A stretch of 64,000 nt of DNA, from contig NZ_JAMKQJ010000019.1 of assembly GCF_024643205.1 (NCBI RefSeq), forward strand, positions 23,619 to 87,618, given 5' to 3'. The notes under the pieces were generated by a model, which was given only the letters and a program-made list of their open reading frames with translations, did no database searches and was not told the DNA's origin. Below are positions 34,016-42,586 of this stretch, in pieces. The stretch is from Parapedobacter tibetensis. Lineage in GTDB: Bacteria > Bacteroidota > Bacteroidia > Sphingobacteriales > Sphingobacteriaceae. Numbering within the stretch: the first letter of the stretch is position 1; each line of letters opens with the position of its first letter. Both the position numbers and the translations under genes were made by a program.

Positions 34016-34630
34016 ATGTCATCAAAAACTAAACGCCATATCCTGATACTTTACGGCCTTCTGGCCATCGCATTGGTAGCCTTAGGGGTTGGGCTGCCGC
34101 GGTGGTCTGGTGAAACAGACGTAGGTGTACAAAAGGAAATGGAAAGTGATGAGAGGACTTTTTTTTGGGAAATCTATCCCGAACTTGTTATCCCCAATGC
34201 CGGAAAGGCAATAGATAAAAGTCTTCATATAAAAGATTTGAATGATGGAGAGATCACTGTTAAGGATTTATCGGAAAGATCTCCACTTTTGGTTTTTAGA
34301 TATTCCCAGTATGATTGCCATCTTTGTGTTGATCAGGTATTGGAAAAATTGCATACCATTTATGAAGGAGATGAAGACAAAGTTTGCCTAATCATAGACG
34401 GGATGGCAGGGAGGGAATTTAGATTAAAGTATAAAAACAGGAAGATGAATTTTCTATCGTATTTTGTTGTTGATAACAGCCTAGGGCTGAGCTTGGAAAA
34501 CAAGAACTTACCATTCCTGTTTGTGTTGTCCGGTGATGCACGGGTGAATAAGGTATTTGTTCCCTTTAAAGAGTTCCCCGATCAGACTGATGCATATTTA
34601 AGAAACATCAAAGCCCTTCTAAGTGACTAG
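34016..34630 (+). CDS. Membrane-anchored thioredoxin-like protein
   Basis: A 204-residue protein with an uncleaved-looking N-terminal helix (HILILYGLLAIALVALGVGL) and a periplasmic redoxin-type domain. The active-site-like motif is YSQYDCHLCVDQVLEKLHTI (CxxC), at the end of the first strand as in thioredoxins. A later NLPFLFVLSGDARVNKVFVP fits the cis-Pro strand. Similar CxxC proteins accompany 6-bladed-propeller genes in other Bacteroidota. In this operon its likely job is oxidation, reduction or isomerisation of the eight-cysteine protein (inference). It overlaps the following gene by 8 bases. Confidence 0.78.
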   Translation: MSSKTKRHILILYGLLAIALVALGVGLPRWSGETDVGVQKEMESDERTFFWEIYPELVIPNAGKAIDKSLHIKDLNDGEITVKDLSERSPLLVFRYSQYDCHLCVDQVLEKLHTIYEGDEDKVCLIIDGMAGREFRLKYKNRKMNFLSYFVVDNSLGLSLENKNLPFLFVLSGDARVNKVFVPFKEFPDQTDAYLRNIKALLSD

Positions 34631-37364
34631 GTGTCTAGTTGTAATTTTTTTCTGTTCATGGAGTAGCTTGTGTGGTTATGGTCAATCTAATACGGAAAAA
34701 AAGGTCGTCATACGCGGCCGCGTGGTAGACTCTATCGGACAAGAGCCGATTGCAGCTACTACAGTGAGCATCTACCAGAAAGGCGAGGGTAAACTATTGA
34801 AATATGGCTTTACCAATAACAGCGGTTTTTTCAACCTTGCTGAAGTACCGCTTGTCGATTCCGTGTACCAAGTGCGGCTATCTCACATCGGGTACGGCAC
34901 GGTTGAAGTTGACGTTAACCGGCCGTCTACCCCAACGGATATCGTTATGGGTGATATCCAAATGAAAAGCGTATCAAACCTGATAGCGGAAGTGGCTGTA
35001 AACCGCCCCCCGATAATGATGAACAATGACACACTGGTCATCAACCCGGAAGCATTCGATTTACAACCTAATGCCGTGGTAGAAGATTTGTTGACCAAAG
35101 TGCCGGGTGTCGCCGTCTGGGGAGATGGCGTGATTACGGTCAATGGCAAAAGGGTGGACAGGGTACTGGTAGAGGGGCAGCCGTTTTTTGGTGCGGACCC
35201 AGCGATCGCTACCCGAAACCTACCGTCGGATGCTATCGACAAGGTAAAAGTGTACGATAGTCCGACCAATACCCCAGACCGAGAGGAGTCGCTGGAAATG
35301 GACATTATCCTCAAAAACGACAAAAAAAGGGGGCTTTTCGGGAAGGTGTCCCTTGGTGAAGGAACCAAGAACCATAAAGAACGGACTGTTTTGGTCAACG
35401 TATTCGACCCTAAGAACCAACTCAGCCTTTTTGCCGGCTCGAACAACACGAATAAGGTTGTCAGTAACGCTAGTGATTTCCTGGCAGCCAATGTCTACAA
35501 GGCGGGCGGTGAGGACCTAGAACCCAATACCCCGAGGTTTGATCAACGAGGGTTAAATGATTTTTTTATTGCGGGTACCAAATTTGGACGGCGGTGGAAT
35601 GACCGCCTCAGGACCAATCTCGAACTGCTCCACGACGACAGGAAATCCGAAACGCTGACAGATGTGCGTGAAATCCGCCAGTTCGGCGAAGGCAACGTAC
35701 AGGAAATCGCAGAAAGCCGACAGGACAACACGCATGGCGTCAGGCAATCGTACCTGGGCACTGCCCGGTATGAAGATCGGAAATGGGCGCTCAGGATTAA
35801 CTCGCAAATTGAGCGGTCGAAGACGTCACGGAGCCAGCTGCTTAATCGGCAAGTAACCGACCAATCGGGGCAAAACTTGGCTGACTTGTATAAAGACCTG
35901 TTCAACGATGAGCAGAATCGTACAGGAAAAATAGGCTTCGATTTGCGTCAGGGAGTTACACCAGGCAGAATAAAGTTCAACCTGTCCTATGAATTTGAGA
36001 CCGAAAGCCGAAAGCAGGATCAACAGGAGGATATTTTGTTTAGCGATGGCGCCCCTATTGATCGCCTAAAGCGGAATAATCAAGGCAACCAGCTGCATGA
36101 AATGTATACCGTCCTTGGCCTGGATGGACTACTAAATGCCATGGGCGTCAGGGGTATCGGTGTATCGTTTGACCTTCGTAATACCCTTAAGGCCCGCTGG
36201 CTGGACGAAGATCAGCAAGACCTGTTTTTTGACCCGGCTACAGACGGGTATACCGTCGAGAACCAAGCGATCTCTTATTCGGACCGGTTGCGGGAAATCA
36301 TGTGGACTCCGGAAATCACGGCCTCCAGAGGTTTTGTCAAACGGATCGGAGGGGGGGAGAATAGGTGGCATTTTAATGCTGCATTGGGGTTGGAGACCAC
36401 TTCCAGGAAAAATACCTCCAACCACGAACTTCGGGTGCTCGACAAACACATGCTTTATATGCTGCCATCGGCCAGTGTCCAGTATAGACGATTTCGCCAG
36501 CTGTCGAACAAGTCGCTAACGCTTGCTTATAAGACCTTGGTTAACCAGCCCCATATCCTCCAATTGATCGCCTTGGTAGACACCACCCAAAAAGACTTCA
36601 ATCAAATCGGGAATAGGGGCCTGAAACCCGAAGAAGAGTACCAGTTTTCACTTGAATATACCGATCTGCACCAAGTGAAAAACATGAGTCAAAGGCTTAA
36701 GGTCACCTATTCGTTGTACCGCAACCAGCATGCGAATAGCAGTACGTACTTGCCAGACGGGGAGCGGTTGAGCCAAATGCTCAACACGGCCGGGCTTTCA
36801 TCATTCAGTGCGCTTTATCAGTATAGAAGGAGTAGGGCCGTATGGGGTAGACCGTTGAACATTAGTCTGATATCGCAGATTAATGGCGGGCACCGATATT
36901 TTTTCAACAACGACGTCCGGCATAAAAATAGCCGGTTGATGATGTCTCATCGACCAGAGATCGATTATGTACTGTCCGACCGGTTTAAGATAGGACTCCT
37001 TGGATCATTTACCTCTTATTGGACCGCTTCGGGACTGAACAGCACTACAACAAATAGCGCTAGTGTCGGCCTAGACGCGGTGTTGACGTGGCCGAGACGT
37101 ACGACGTGGATCAGTAGGTTGGAGCGCAAACATTTTTCCACGAGGGGACTACCCGCTGAACAACTCCATCTTTGGCACGTCGATGTGTATTATCGCCTGC
37201 TTAAAAAGGAGCAGTTGGAAATCAAATTTTCCGCGTATGACATTTTGAATAACAATAGAACCATCCAAAATATTTTGAGGGACAATACCGTAAGACAGGT
37301 TAGGGTGAACAATATCCAACAATTTTTCATGATCGGTTTATCATATTACCCTAGGCTATTTTAA
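34623..37364 (+). CDS. TonB-receptor-like outer-membrane protein with carboxypeptidase-regulatory domain
   Basis: A 913-residue protein starting at GTG (34623), with a short signal sequence (CLVVIFFCSWSSLCGYGQ). Residues about 25-110 form a CarboxypepD_reg domain (VIRGRVVDSIGQEPIAATTV). A plug-like part follows with DLLTKVPGVAVWGDGVITV and NGKRVDRVLVEGQPFFGADP, then a large barrel of the outer-membrane protein beta-barrel family (PF14905), closing in QFFMIGLSYYPRLF. No TonB box was identified. It overlaps the thioredoxin-like gene, so it is the last member of the operon and might export or import the small Cys-rich product. Confidence 0.82.
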   Translation: MTRCLVVIFFCSWSSLCGYGQSNTEKKVVIRGRVVDSIGQEPIAATTVSIYQKGEGKLLKYGFTNNSGFFNLAEVPLVDSVYQVRLSHIGYGTVEVDVNRPSTPTDIVMGDIQMKSVSNLIAEVAVNRPPIMMNNDTLVINPEAFDLQPNAVVEDLLTKVPGVAVWGDGVITVNGKRVDRVLVEGQPFFGADPAIATRNLPSDAIDKVKVYDSPTNTPDREESLEMDIILKNDKKRGLFGKVSLGEGTKNHKERTVLVNVFDPKNQLSLFAGSNNTNKVVSNASDFLAANVYKAGGEDLEPNTPRFDQRGLNDFFIAGTKFGRRWNDRLRTNLELLHDDRKSETLTDVREIRQFGEGNVQEIAESRQDNTHGVRQSYLGTARYEDRKWALRINSQIERSKTSRSQLLNRQVTDQSGQNLADLYKDLFNDEQNRTGKIGFDLRQGVTPGRIKFNLSYEFETESRKQDQQEDILFSDGAPIDRLKRNNQGNQLHEMYTVLGLDGLLNAMGVRGIGVSFDLRNTLKARWLDEDQQDLFFDPATDGYTVENQAISYSDRLREIMWTPEITASRGFVKRIGGGENRWHFNAALGLETTSRKNTSNHELRVLDKHMLYMLPSASVQYRRFRQLSNKSLTLAYKTLVNQPHILQLIALVDTTQKDFNQIGNRGLKPEEEYQFSLEYTDLHQVKNMSQRLKVTYSLYRNQHANSSTYLPDGERLSQMLNTAGLSSFSALYQYRRSRAVWGRPLNISLISQINGGHRYFFNNDVRHKNSRLMMSHRPEIDYVLSDRFKIGLLGSFTSYWTASGLNSTTTNSASVGLDAVLTWPRRTTWISRLERKHFSTRGLPAEQLHLWHVDVYYRLLKKEQLEIKFSAYDILNNNRTIQNILRDNTVRQVRVNNIQQFFMIGLSYYPRLF

Positions 37365-37752
37365 TGTAACTGCACCTCTTTTGACCATCCGACAGCCCTT
37401 CTTCACTAATCGCGTAGATATTCATGAATGTCTCAAAATGTCTTGACGCATTCGAAGTTCCCAAATTTCAACTTCTTACTCTTTTTGATTTCTCTAAGTG
37501 AACAAAGCCCAAAATGAGGCTACCACGAATAATAGTGAACAGCATACTTGTATCCAGTCTGTAAGCTGCTGTTCTTTTGGAAATCTAATTACGGCCATAA
37601 TTCATTTAGGTTCATTGGTTTGGTTTCTGGGATAATCGGTTTATAGTTTATTGCGTCACTTTCTTTGAACCGACCAAACGTTACTCATCAGTTCTTTTCT
37701 TATTCAGCTTATTTACCTCCGCTTTCGTTTCCCCATTGATACTATTATTCCA
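37365..37752. other. Intergenic region with a possible 34-residue membrane peptide
   Basis: Downstream of the TonB-like gene. The only readable item is a minus-strand reading of 37494-37598 (34 residues, MAVIRFPKEQQLTDWIQVCC and a hydrophobic stretch SLLFVVASFWALF). It has no recognisable family and weak translation signals. Otherwise nothing was seen; the rest of the zeta-toxin gene that should continue here is missing. Confidence 0.3.
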
Positions 37753-38016
37753 TCAAATTATTTCAAGGTGATATTCCCTCAGGTCATCCGTATTCAGAAT
37801 AACCGAGTTACCGGCCAGCCCGTCATAAAGCAATTTCCTCAGTGCCGTCTTGCCGGACCCCGGCTGGCCAGCAAGGTAATAGGCGGCAGGTTTATCCAGT
37901 GGCACCACAATCGACAAATACTTGTTGGCTATTAGTCGATAGGTTGATTCGTGGTCAGTATCACTGAGCCGGTATAACTCTTTTAACTGCGTGATGGTTG
38001 GCATATTTCTTTTCAA
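37753..38016 (-). pseudogene. Zeta-toxin-family kinase, N-terminal fragment
   Basis: An 87-residue fragment: YYLAGQPGSGKTALRKLLYD is the Walker A motif, followed by NSVILNTDDLREYH, which fits the zeta-toxin active-site Asp region (normally about 200-280 residues in total). The frame then runs into LEII and a stop, and no continuation was found downstream. Zeta toxins phosphorylate UDP-N-acetylglucosamine. Its start overlaps the end of a partner ORF fragment, as in real zeta operons. The locus is dead. Confidence 0.75.
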
Positions 38017-38152
38017 CAGCTAAAACTTCTCGATACTCTTCCCGATAGCTTTCAGTAAAATCCCGCATCTTTTTAAGGTCGTACCGGAATGCCGCATTAC
38101 GGATAATGAACAACTCATCACTACGCTTATGAAATTTTTTTGTATGTTTCCG
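37961..38152 (-). pseudogene. Partner (antitoxin-like) ORF fragment upstream of the zeta-toxin fragment
   Basis: On the minus strand an open frame of 63 codons without a proper start reads FHKRSDELFIIRNAAFRYDL, KKMRDFTESYREEYREVLAV, EKKYANHHAVKRVIPAQ and a stop. It is helical and charged and overlaps the toxin start. The frame ends upstream at a TAG inside repeat copy 2, so the N-terminus appears to have been cut off at, or close to, the repeat. Naming as antitoxin is by position only. Confidence 0.5.
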
Positions 38153-38193
38153 CTATAAATGCTGCTTCTTAGCGGCAGCGGAGAGATCGATAA
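38133..38193. repeat. 61-bp direct repeat, copy 2
   Basis: Identical to 30790-30850. It truncates the zeta-toxin partner ORF on one side and touches the inverted repeat of the efflux-operon promoter on the other. Both copies have the same orientation, each facing a promoter on the plus strand. Confidence 0.9.
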
Positions 38194-38251
38194 TTTCGCT
38201 TATTTATGCAAATATAATTGTTGCATAAATAAGCGAAATTATCTAAGTTTG
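38190..38251 (+). promoter_or_regulatory. Efflux-operon promoter covered by a perfect 22-bp inverted repeat
   Basis: Arms 38190-38211 and 38221-38242 are perfect complements of 22 bases (core TTTCGCTTATTTATGCAA) with a 9-base spacer. The promoter TTG (38221-38223), 20 bases, TAAGTTTG (38244-38251) starts inside the right arm, so a protein bound there would block RNA polymerase. The GTG start at 38258 is 6 bases after the -7 box, giving a nearly leaderless mRNA. Half of this repeat also lies before the promoter at 30940. Confidence 0.75.
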
Positions 38252-38257
38252 TGTATT

Positions 38258-38695
38258 GTGAAAAAAGTGATTGCCATATTGCTTTCCATGACCCTACTGG
38301 TTTCCTACCTGGGGTTTGCCATGAGTACGCATTTTTGTGGTGGTTATGCGGTAAAAAGCACGCTTTCCCTTGGTAACGCTCATCTGAATTGCGGCATGGC
38401 GACTGAGCAGAGCGGAAGCATGGAAGGTGAATATGACAACAATCAGGACCACAATACGAGGTTTATGCCGAAACCATGTTGTGAAAACCAACATCAGCTA
38501 TTGCAGTTGGATGATGATTTCAAGGTTCAGTCCCCATCTATTGATGTAAACCTCAACTTCATTGTTGCCTATGTCCAAACCTACATCGGTTCATTTCTTT
38601 TTTCCCGGGAAGCCAAGGCGCAACAGTATGCCAACTACTCCCCTCCGCTACTGAAACAGGACACACAGATCTTGTTTCAATCATTCCTCATATAA
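38258..38695 (+). CDS. HYC_CC_PP-family protein
   Basis: A 145-residue exported protein with a GTG start (VKKVIAILLSMTLLVSYLGF as signal peptide). It has the family's marks: THFCGGYAVKSTLSLGNAHL, then KPCCENQHQLLQLDDDFKVQ (CC) and YANYSPPLLKQDTQILFQSF (PP). The His and Cys suggest metal binding; the family regularly precedes heavy-metal RND efflux genes in Bacteroidota, as here. It is the first gene of the operon and lies just after a palindromic operator. An upstream ATG at 38159 is in the repeat and was not used. Confidence 0.85.
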   Translation: MKKVIAILLSMTLLVSYLGFAMSTHFCGGYAVKSTLSLGNAHLNCGMATEQSGSMEGEYDNNQDHNTRFMPKPCCENQHQLLQLDDDFKVQSPSIDVNLNFIVAYVQTYIGSFLFSREAKAQQYANYSPPLLKQDTQILFQSFLI

Positions 38696-38792
38696 AACAT
38701 ATACGATGAAATGTCCCTTGCTTATCCGTAAGGGGCATAAAGACAAGCTATGTCTTTGAGCAAATCATTTTTGTTCATTCAAACTTCGTATT

Positions 38793-41700
38793 ATGTTAAA
38801 TCAGCTAATAAAATATTTCCTGAACAATAAATTGGTAACCCTGTTACTGACCTTACTTCTTGTCGGGTGGGGACTAACCACAGCTCCCTTTAAATGGGAA
38901 ATCCCTTTTTTGCCGAGCGATCCGGTGCCTGTGGATGCCATACCTGATATCGGCGAAAACCAACAAATTGTCTTTACGGAATGGATGGGGCGGTCACCCC
39001 AAGATGTGGAAGACCAAATTACCTATCCGCTGACCACGGCGATGTTGGGCATGCCGGGAGTAAAGTCCATCCGCTCCACCTCCATGTTTGGTTTTTCGAG
39101 TATCTATGTCATTTTTAAGGAGGATGTGGAATACTACTGGAGCCGGTCGCGCATCCTCGAGAAACTCAATGCACTACCTGCCGGACTACTGCCCGAAGAA
39201 GTACAGCCTAGGCTAGGGCCCGATGCCACCGCACTAGGACAAGTGTATTGGTATACCTTGGAAGGAAGGGATAAAGCGGGCAAGCCTGCCGGCGGATGGG
39301 ATTTACACGAACTCCGAAGCATACAAGATTACTACGTACGCTATGCCCTTACCGGGTCTGAAGGCGTATCGGAAGTGGCCACCGTAGGCGGATACATCAA
39401 AGAATACCAGGTAGACCTGGATCCCAATGCCATGAAGGCCAACAACATCTCCATGATGGAAGTGATGGAAGCCCTGCGTAAAAGCAATAGGGATGTGGGT
39501 GCCAATACGGTAGAAATAAACCAGGTAGAATACCTCGTCAGGGGCCTGGGTTATGTAAAAAAAATAGAAGATATTGAAGACGCAGTGGTACGTGCGACAA
39601 ACAACGTGCCCATACGAATCAAGGATATCGCCAAGGTAAATATCGGCCCAGCCGAAAGATCCATGCTGGGTATACTTGATAAAAGCGGAGCAGAGGCCGT
39701 TGGAGGGGTAGTTATTGCTCGATATGGGGACAATCCCTTGGCAGTGATCGAAAATGTAAAAAAGAAGATCGCTGAAATAGCTGCCGGATTGCCGGAAAAG
39801 AAGCTGGAAGACGGCCGTACATCCAAAGTCACCATCGTTCCCTTTTACGACAGGACACAGCTTATCCAGGAAACCCTCGGGACACTTAACGATGCCATTA
39901 CCCTACAAATCCTGATCACCATCATCGTCATCATGGTCATGGTATATAACCTCCGGGCGTCCTTGCTTATCGCTACCCTATTGCCGCTTGCCGTATTAAT
40001 GTGTTTCATTTTCATGAGATATTTTGGGGTAGACGCCAATATCGTGGCCCTATCCGGAATCGCTATCGCCATCGGTACCATGGTAGACTTGGGGATTATC
40101 CTCAATGAGAATATCCTCAAAAAGATGGATGAAGCCCCGCAGGGACAGCCCTTGTTAAAGACGGTTTACGAAGGGACGACCGAAGTGGCAACAGCCATTC
40201 TAACTGCCGTTGCCACTACCATTGTGAGTTTTATTCCCGTATTTACCCTTCAGGCCGCAGAAGGTAAATTATTTGGCCCACTGGCTTGGACCAAGACCTT
40301 TGCCTTGGTGGCAGCGCTTATTTTTACCCTCGTCATCATGCCCGCCTTTTCGCACCTGGTATTTGGAATCAATAGAAAGAAGCAGGGTGATTTTTGGAAA
40401 CGCACGGGAAACTATCTCCTAGCCGCGGTGGGCGTGACAGCCCTCTTTATACTGCCACTGGCTGGGGTTATTCTAATCCTGCTAGCCGCAAATAACTTGC
40501 TGAATAGCTATTATCCCGAAAGATACGCGCGCTATCACACAGTTGCCCTCATGGCCGTTGCCGTGGCAGGGGTTTCATGGCTGCTCGCGGAGCAATGGGT
40601 TCCTCTTGGGGTAAAAGTAAGTACGCTAATCAACTTTTTATTCATTGTCATCATTGTAGGGGTTACCTTGGGTATGTTTACGGTGTTTATCCGGTATTAT
40701 CCAAAAATGCTTGGCTGGTGTCTTGCCAATAAAAAGAAGTTTTTGCTCCTACCTGCCCTTATCATCCTTTTTGGGGGCATGGTCTGGCTGGGCTTTGATA
40801 AGCTATTTGGTTGGTCGGCTGCGGCCTTTGACAAATTGGGCTGGAATATCCGTACCACTTCCATCTACAGTGGGCTGTCCCACACGTTCCCAGCCATGGG
40901 TAAAGAATTTATGCCATCATTAGATGAAGGAGCCTTTTTGTTGATGCCTACCTCCATGCCACATTCCGGAGTGGAGGCCAACAAGAAAATCCTTCAACAA
41001 CTGGATATGCTGGTTACCGCCATACCCGAGGTGGAAACGGTGGTTGGCAAAGCCGGTCGGGCAGAAACCGCATTGGACCCCGCGCCCATGTCGATGTTTG
41101 AAAACGTGATCTTATATAAACCTGAATATAAAACCGATGCCGCTGGCCGGAAGATGCGCTTCAAAACGGATAAAAAAGGTGATTTCGTACGCGATGAGCA
41201 GGGCGAGTTGATAGCCGATAAAAACGGAGCGTACCATCGCCAATGGCGTGATCATATACATTCGCCTGATGATATCTGGAATGAGATTGTAAAGGTAACA
41301 AACATACCGGGGGTGACTTCCGCTCCCAAACTACAGCCCATTGAGACCCGATTGGTGATGCTACAAACGGGTATGCGGGCCCCTATGGGATTAAAGGTTT
41401 ACGGGCCGGACTTGAAAACCATTGAGGATTTTAGCCTGGAGTTGGAAAACATACTGAAAGAGGTGCCCTCGGTAAAGCCAGAGGCTGTTTTTGCTGACCG
41501 GTCCCTCGGAAAGCCTTACCTAGAAATTGACTTGGACAGGAAAGCCATCTCCCGTTACGGGCTGAATGTGGATGATTTGCAGGAATATATCGAGGTAGCA
41601 CTGGGAGGAATGGCGATGACCACCACGGTAGAGGGCCGGGAAAGGTATTCCATCCGGGCACGTTATGCCCGGGAATTTCGCAATGACCCAGAAGCCATCA

Positions 41701-42563
41701 AGCGGGTGGTAATTACCACATCCGATGGTGGACAGGTGCCTTTGAGCGAAATGGCGGAAGTAATTTATCGCCCGGGGCCCATGATGATAAGGAGCGAGGA
41801 ATCTTTTCTTGTAGGTTATGTATTATTGGATAAAAAAGAGGGGTTTGCCGAGGTGACCGTAGTAGCGGACGCACAACGATATATAAACAGTAAAATAAAA
41901 TCAGGCGAGCTAAACGTCCCACAAGGGGTAAGTTTTAAGTTCTCAGGCTCTTATGAAAACCAAGTGCGGGCAGAGGAAAGGCTGGCATTGGTCATCCCCC
42001 TCTGTTTAATCATCATTTTCCTCATCTTGTATTTCCAGTTCCGGTCGGTAGCCACCTCCATGTTCATTTTTACAGCCATTGCGATGGCATTTGCCGGCGG
42101 CTTTTTAATGCTTTGGCTGTATGCCCAGAGTTGGTTTATGAATTTCGATTTCCTCGGAACCAACATGCGGGAATTGTTCCAGATGCGGCAATTTAACCTA
42201 AGTGTGGCTGTCTGGGTAGGATTCATCGCCTTGTTTGGTATTGCAACCGATGATGGGGTGGTGATGGCTACCTATCTCAAACAGCGCTTCGAGGCACAAA
42301 AAATCAACAACCGGAAACAAGTTCGCCAAGCGGTTTTACAAGCAGGTATGCGTAGGGTAAGGCCTTGTCTGATGACCACCGCCACGACCTTGCTGGCGTT
42401 GCTTCCCGTGTTATCCTCTTCGGGAAAAGGAGCAGATATCATGATCCCTATGGCCATCCCTGCTTTTGGGGGAATGACCGTGGCGCTGATCACGTTGTTT
42501 ATTGTCCCCGTGCTGTATAGCTGGTGGGAAGAGCGGAAAGTGGGTGATGGACGCGAGATATGA
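38793..42563 (+). CDS. cusA: CusA/CzcA-family heavy-metal efflux RND permease
   Basis: A 1256-residue inner-membrane proton-driven pump. N-terminal family sequence IPFLPSDPVPVDAIPDIGEN and QIVFTEWMGRSPQDVEDQIT; porter-domain QVYWYTLEGRD; the proton-relay helix IAIAIGTMVDLGIILNENIL. It is about 200 residues longer than E. coli CusA (1047). The extra material is hydrophobic (around residues 530-690, several added helices) plus a charged insert near residues 775-830, both usual in Bacteroidota. Exports Cu+/Ag+ or divalent metals; Cu/Ag is the more likely given the Met-rich partner. Overlaps the tolC-like gene's upstream start by 4 bases. Confidence 0.93.
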   Translation: MLNQLIKYFLNNKLVTLLLTLLLVGWGLTTAPFKWEIPFLPSDPVPVDAIPDIGENQQIVFTEWMGRSPQDVEDQITYPLTTAMLGMPGVKSIRSTSMFGFSSIYVIFKEDVEYYWSRSRILEKLNALPAGLLPEEVQPRLGPDATALGQVYWYTLEGRDKAGKPAGGWDLHELRSIQDYYVRYALTGSEGVSEVATVGGYIKEYQVDLDPNAMKANNISMMEVMEALRKSNRDVGANTVEINQVEYLVRGLGYVKKIEDIEDAVVRATNNVPIRIKDIAKVNIGPAERSMLGILDKSGAEAVGGVVIARYGDNPLAVIENVKKKIAEIAAGLPEKKLEDGRTSKVTIVPFYDRTQLIQETLGTLNDAITLQILITIIVIMVMVYNLRASLLIATLLPLAVLMCFIFMRYFGVDANIVALSGIAIAIGTMVDLGIILNENILKKMDEAPQGQPLLKTVYEGTTEVATAILTAVATTIVSFIPVFTLQAAEGKLFGPLAWTKTFALVAALIFTLVIMPAFSHLVFGINRKKQGDFWKRTGNYLLAAVGVTALFILPLAGVILILLAANNLLNSYYPERYARYHTVALMAVAVAGVSWLLAEQWVPLGVKVSTLINFLFIVIIVGVTLGMFTVFIRYYPKMLGWCLANKKKFLLLPALIILFGGMVWLGFDKLFGWSAAAFDKLGWNIRTTSIYSGLSHTFPAMGKEFMPSLDEGAFLLMPTSMPHSGVEANKKILQQLDMLVTAIPEVETVVGKAGRAETALDPAPMSMFENVILYKPEYKTDAAGRKMRFKTDKKGDFVRDEQGELIADKNGAYHRQWRDHIHSPDDIWNEIVKVTNIPGVTSAPKLQPIETRLVMLQTGMRAPMGLKVYGPDLKTIEDFSLELENILKEVPSVKPEAVFADRSLGKPYLEIDLDRKAISRYGLNVDDLQEYIEVALGGMAMTTTVEGRERYSIRARYAREFRNDPEAIKRVVITTSDGGQVPLSEMAEVIYRPGPMMIRSEESFLVGYVLLDKKEGFAEVTVVADAQRYINSKIKSGELNVPQGVSFKFSGSYENQVRAEERLALVIPLCLIIIFLILYFQFRSVATSMFIFTAIAMAFAGGFLMLWLYAQSWFMNFDFLGTNMRELFQMRQFNLSVAVWVGFIALFGIATDDGVVMATYLKQRFEAQKINNRKQVRQAVLQAGMRRVRPCLMTTATTLLALLPVLSSSGKGADIMIPMAIPAFGGMTVALITLFIVPVLYSWWEERKVGDGREI

Positions 42564-42586
42564 GTATTGTATATAAAATATTAGTG

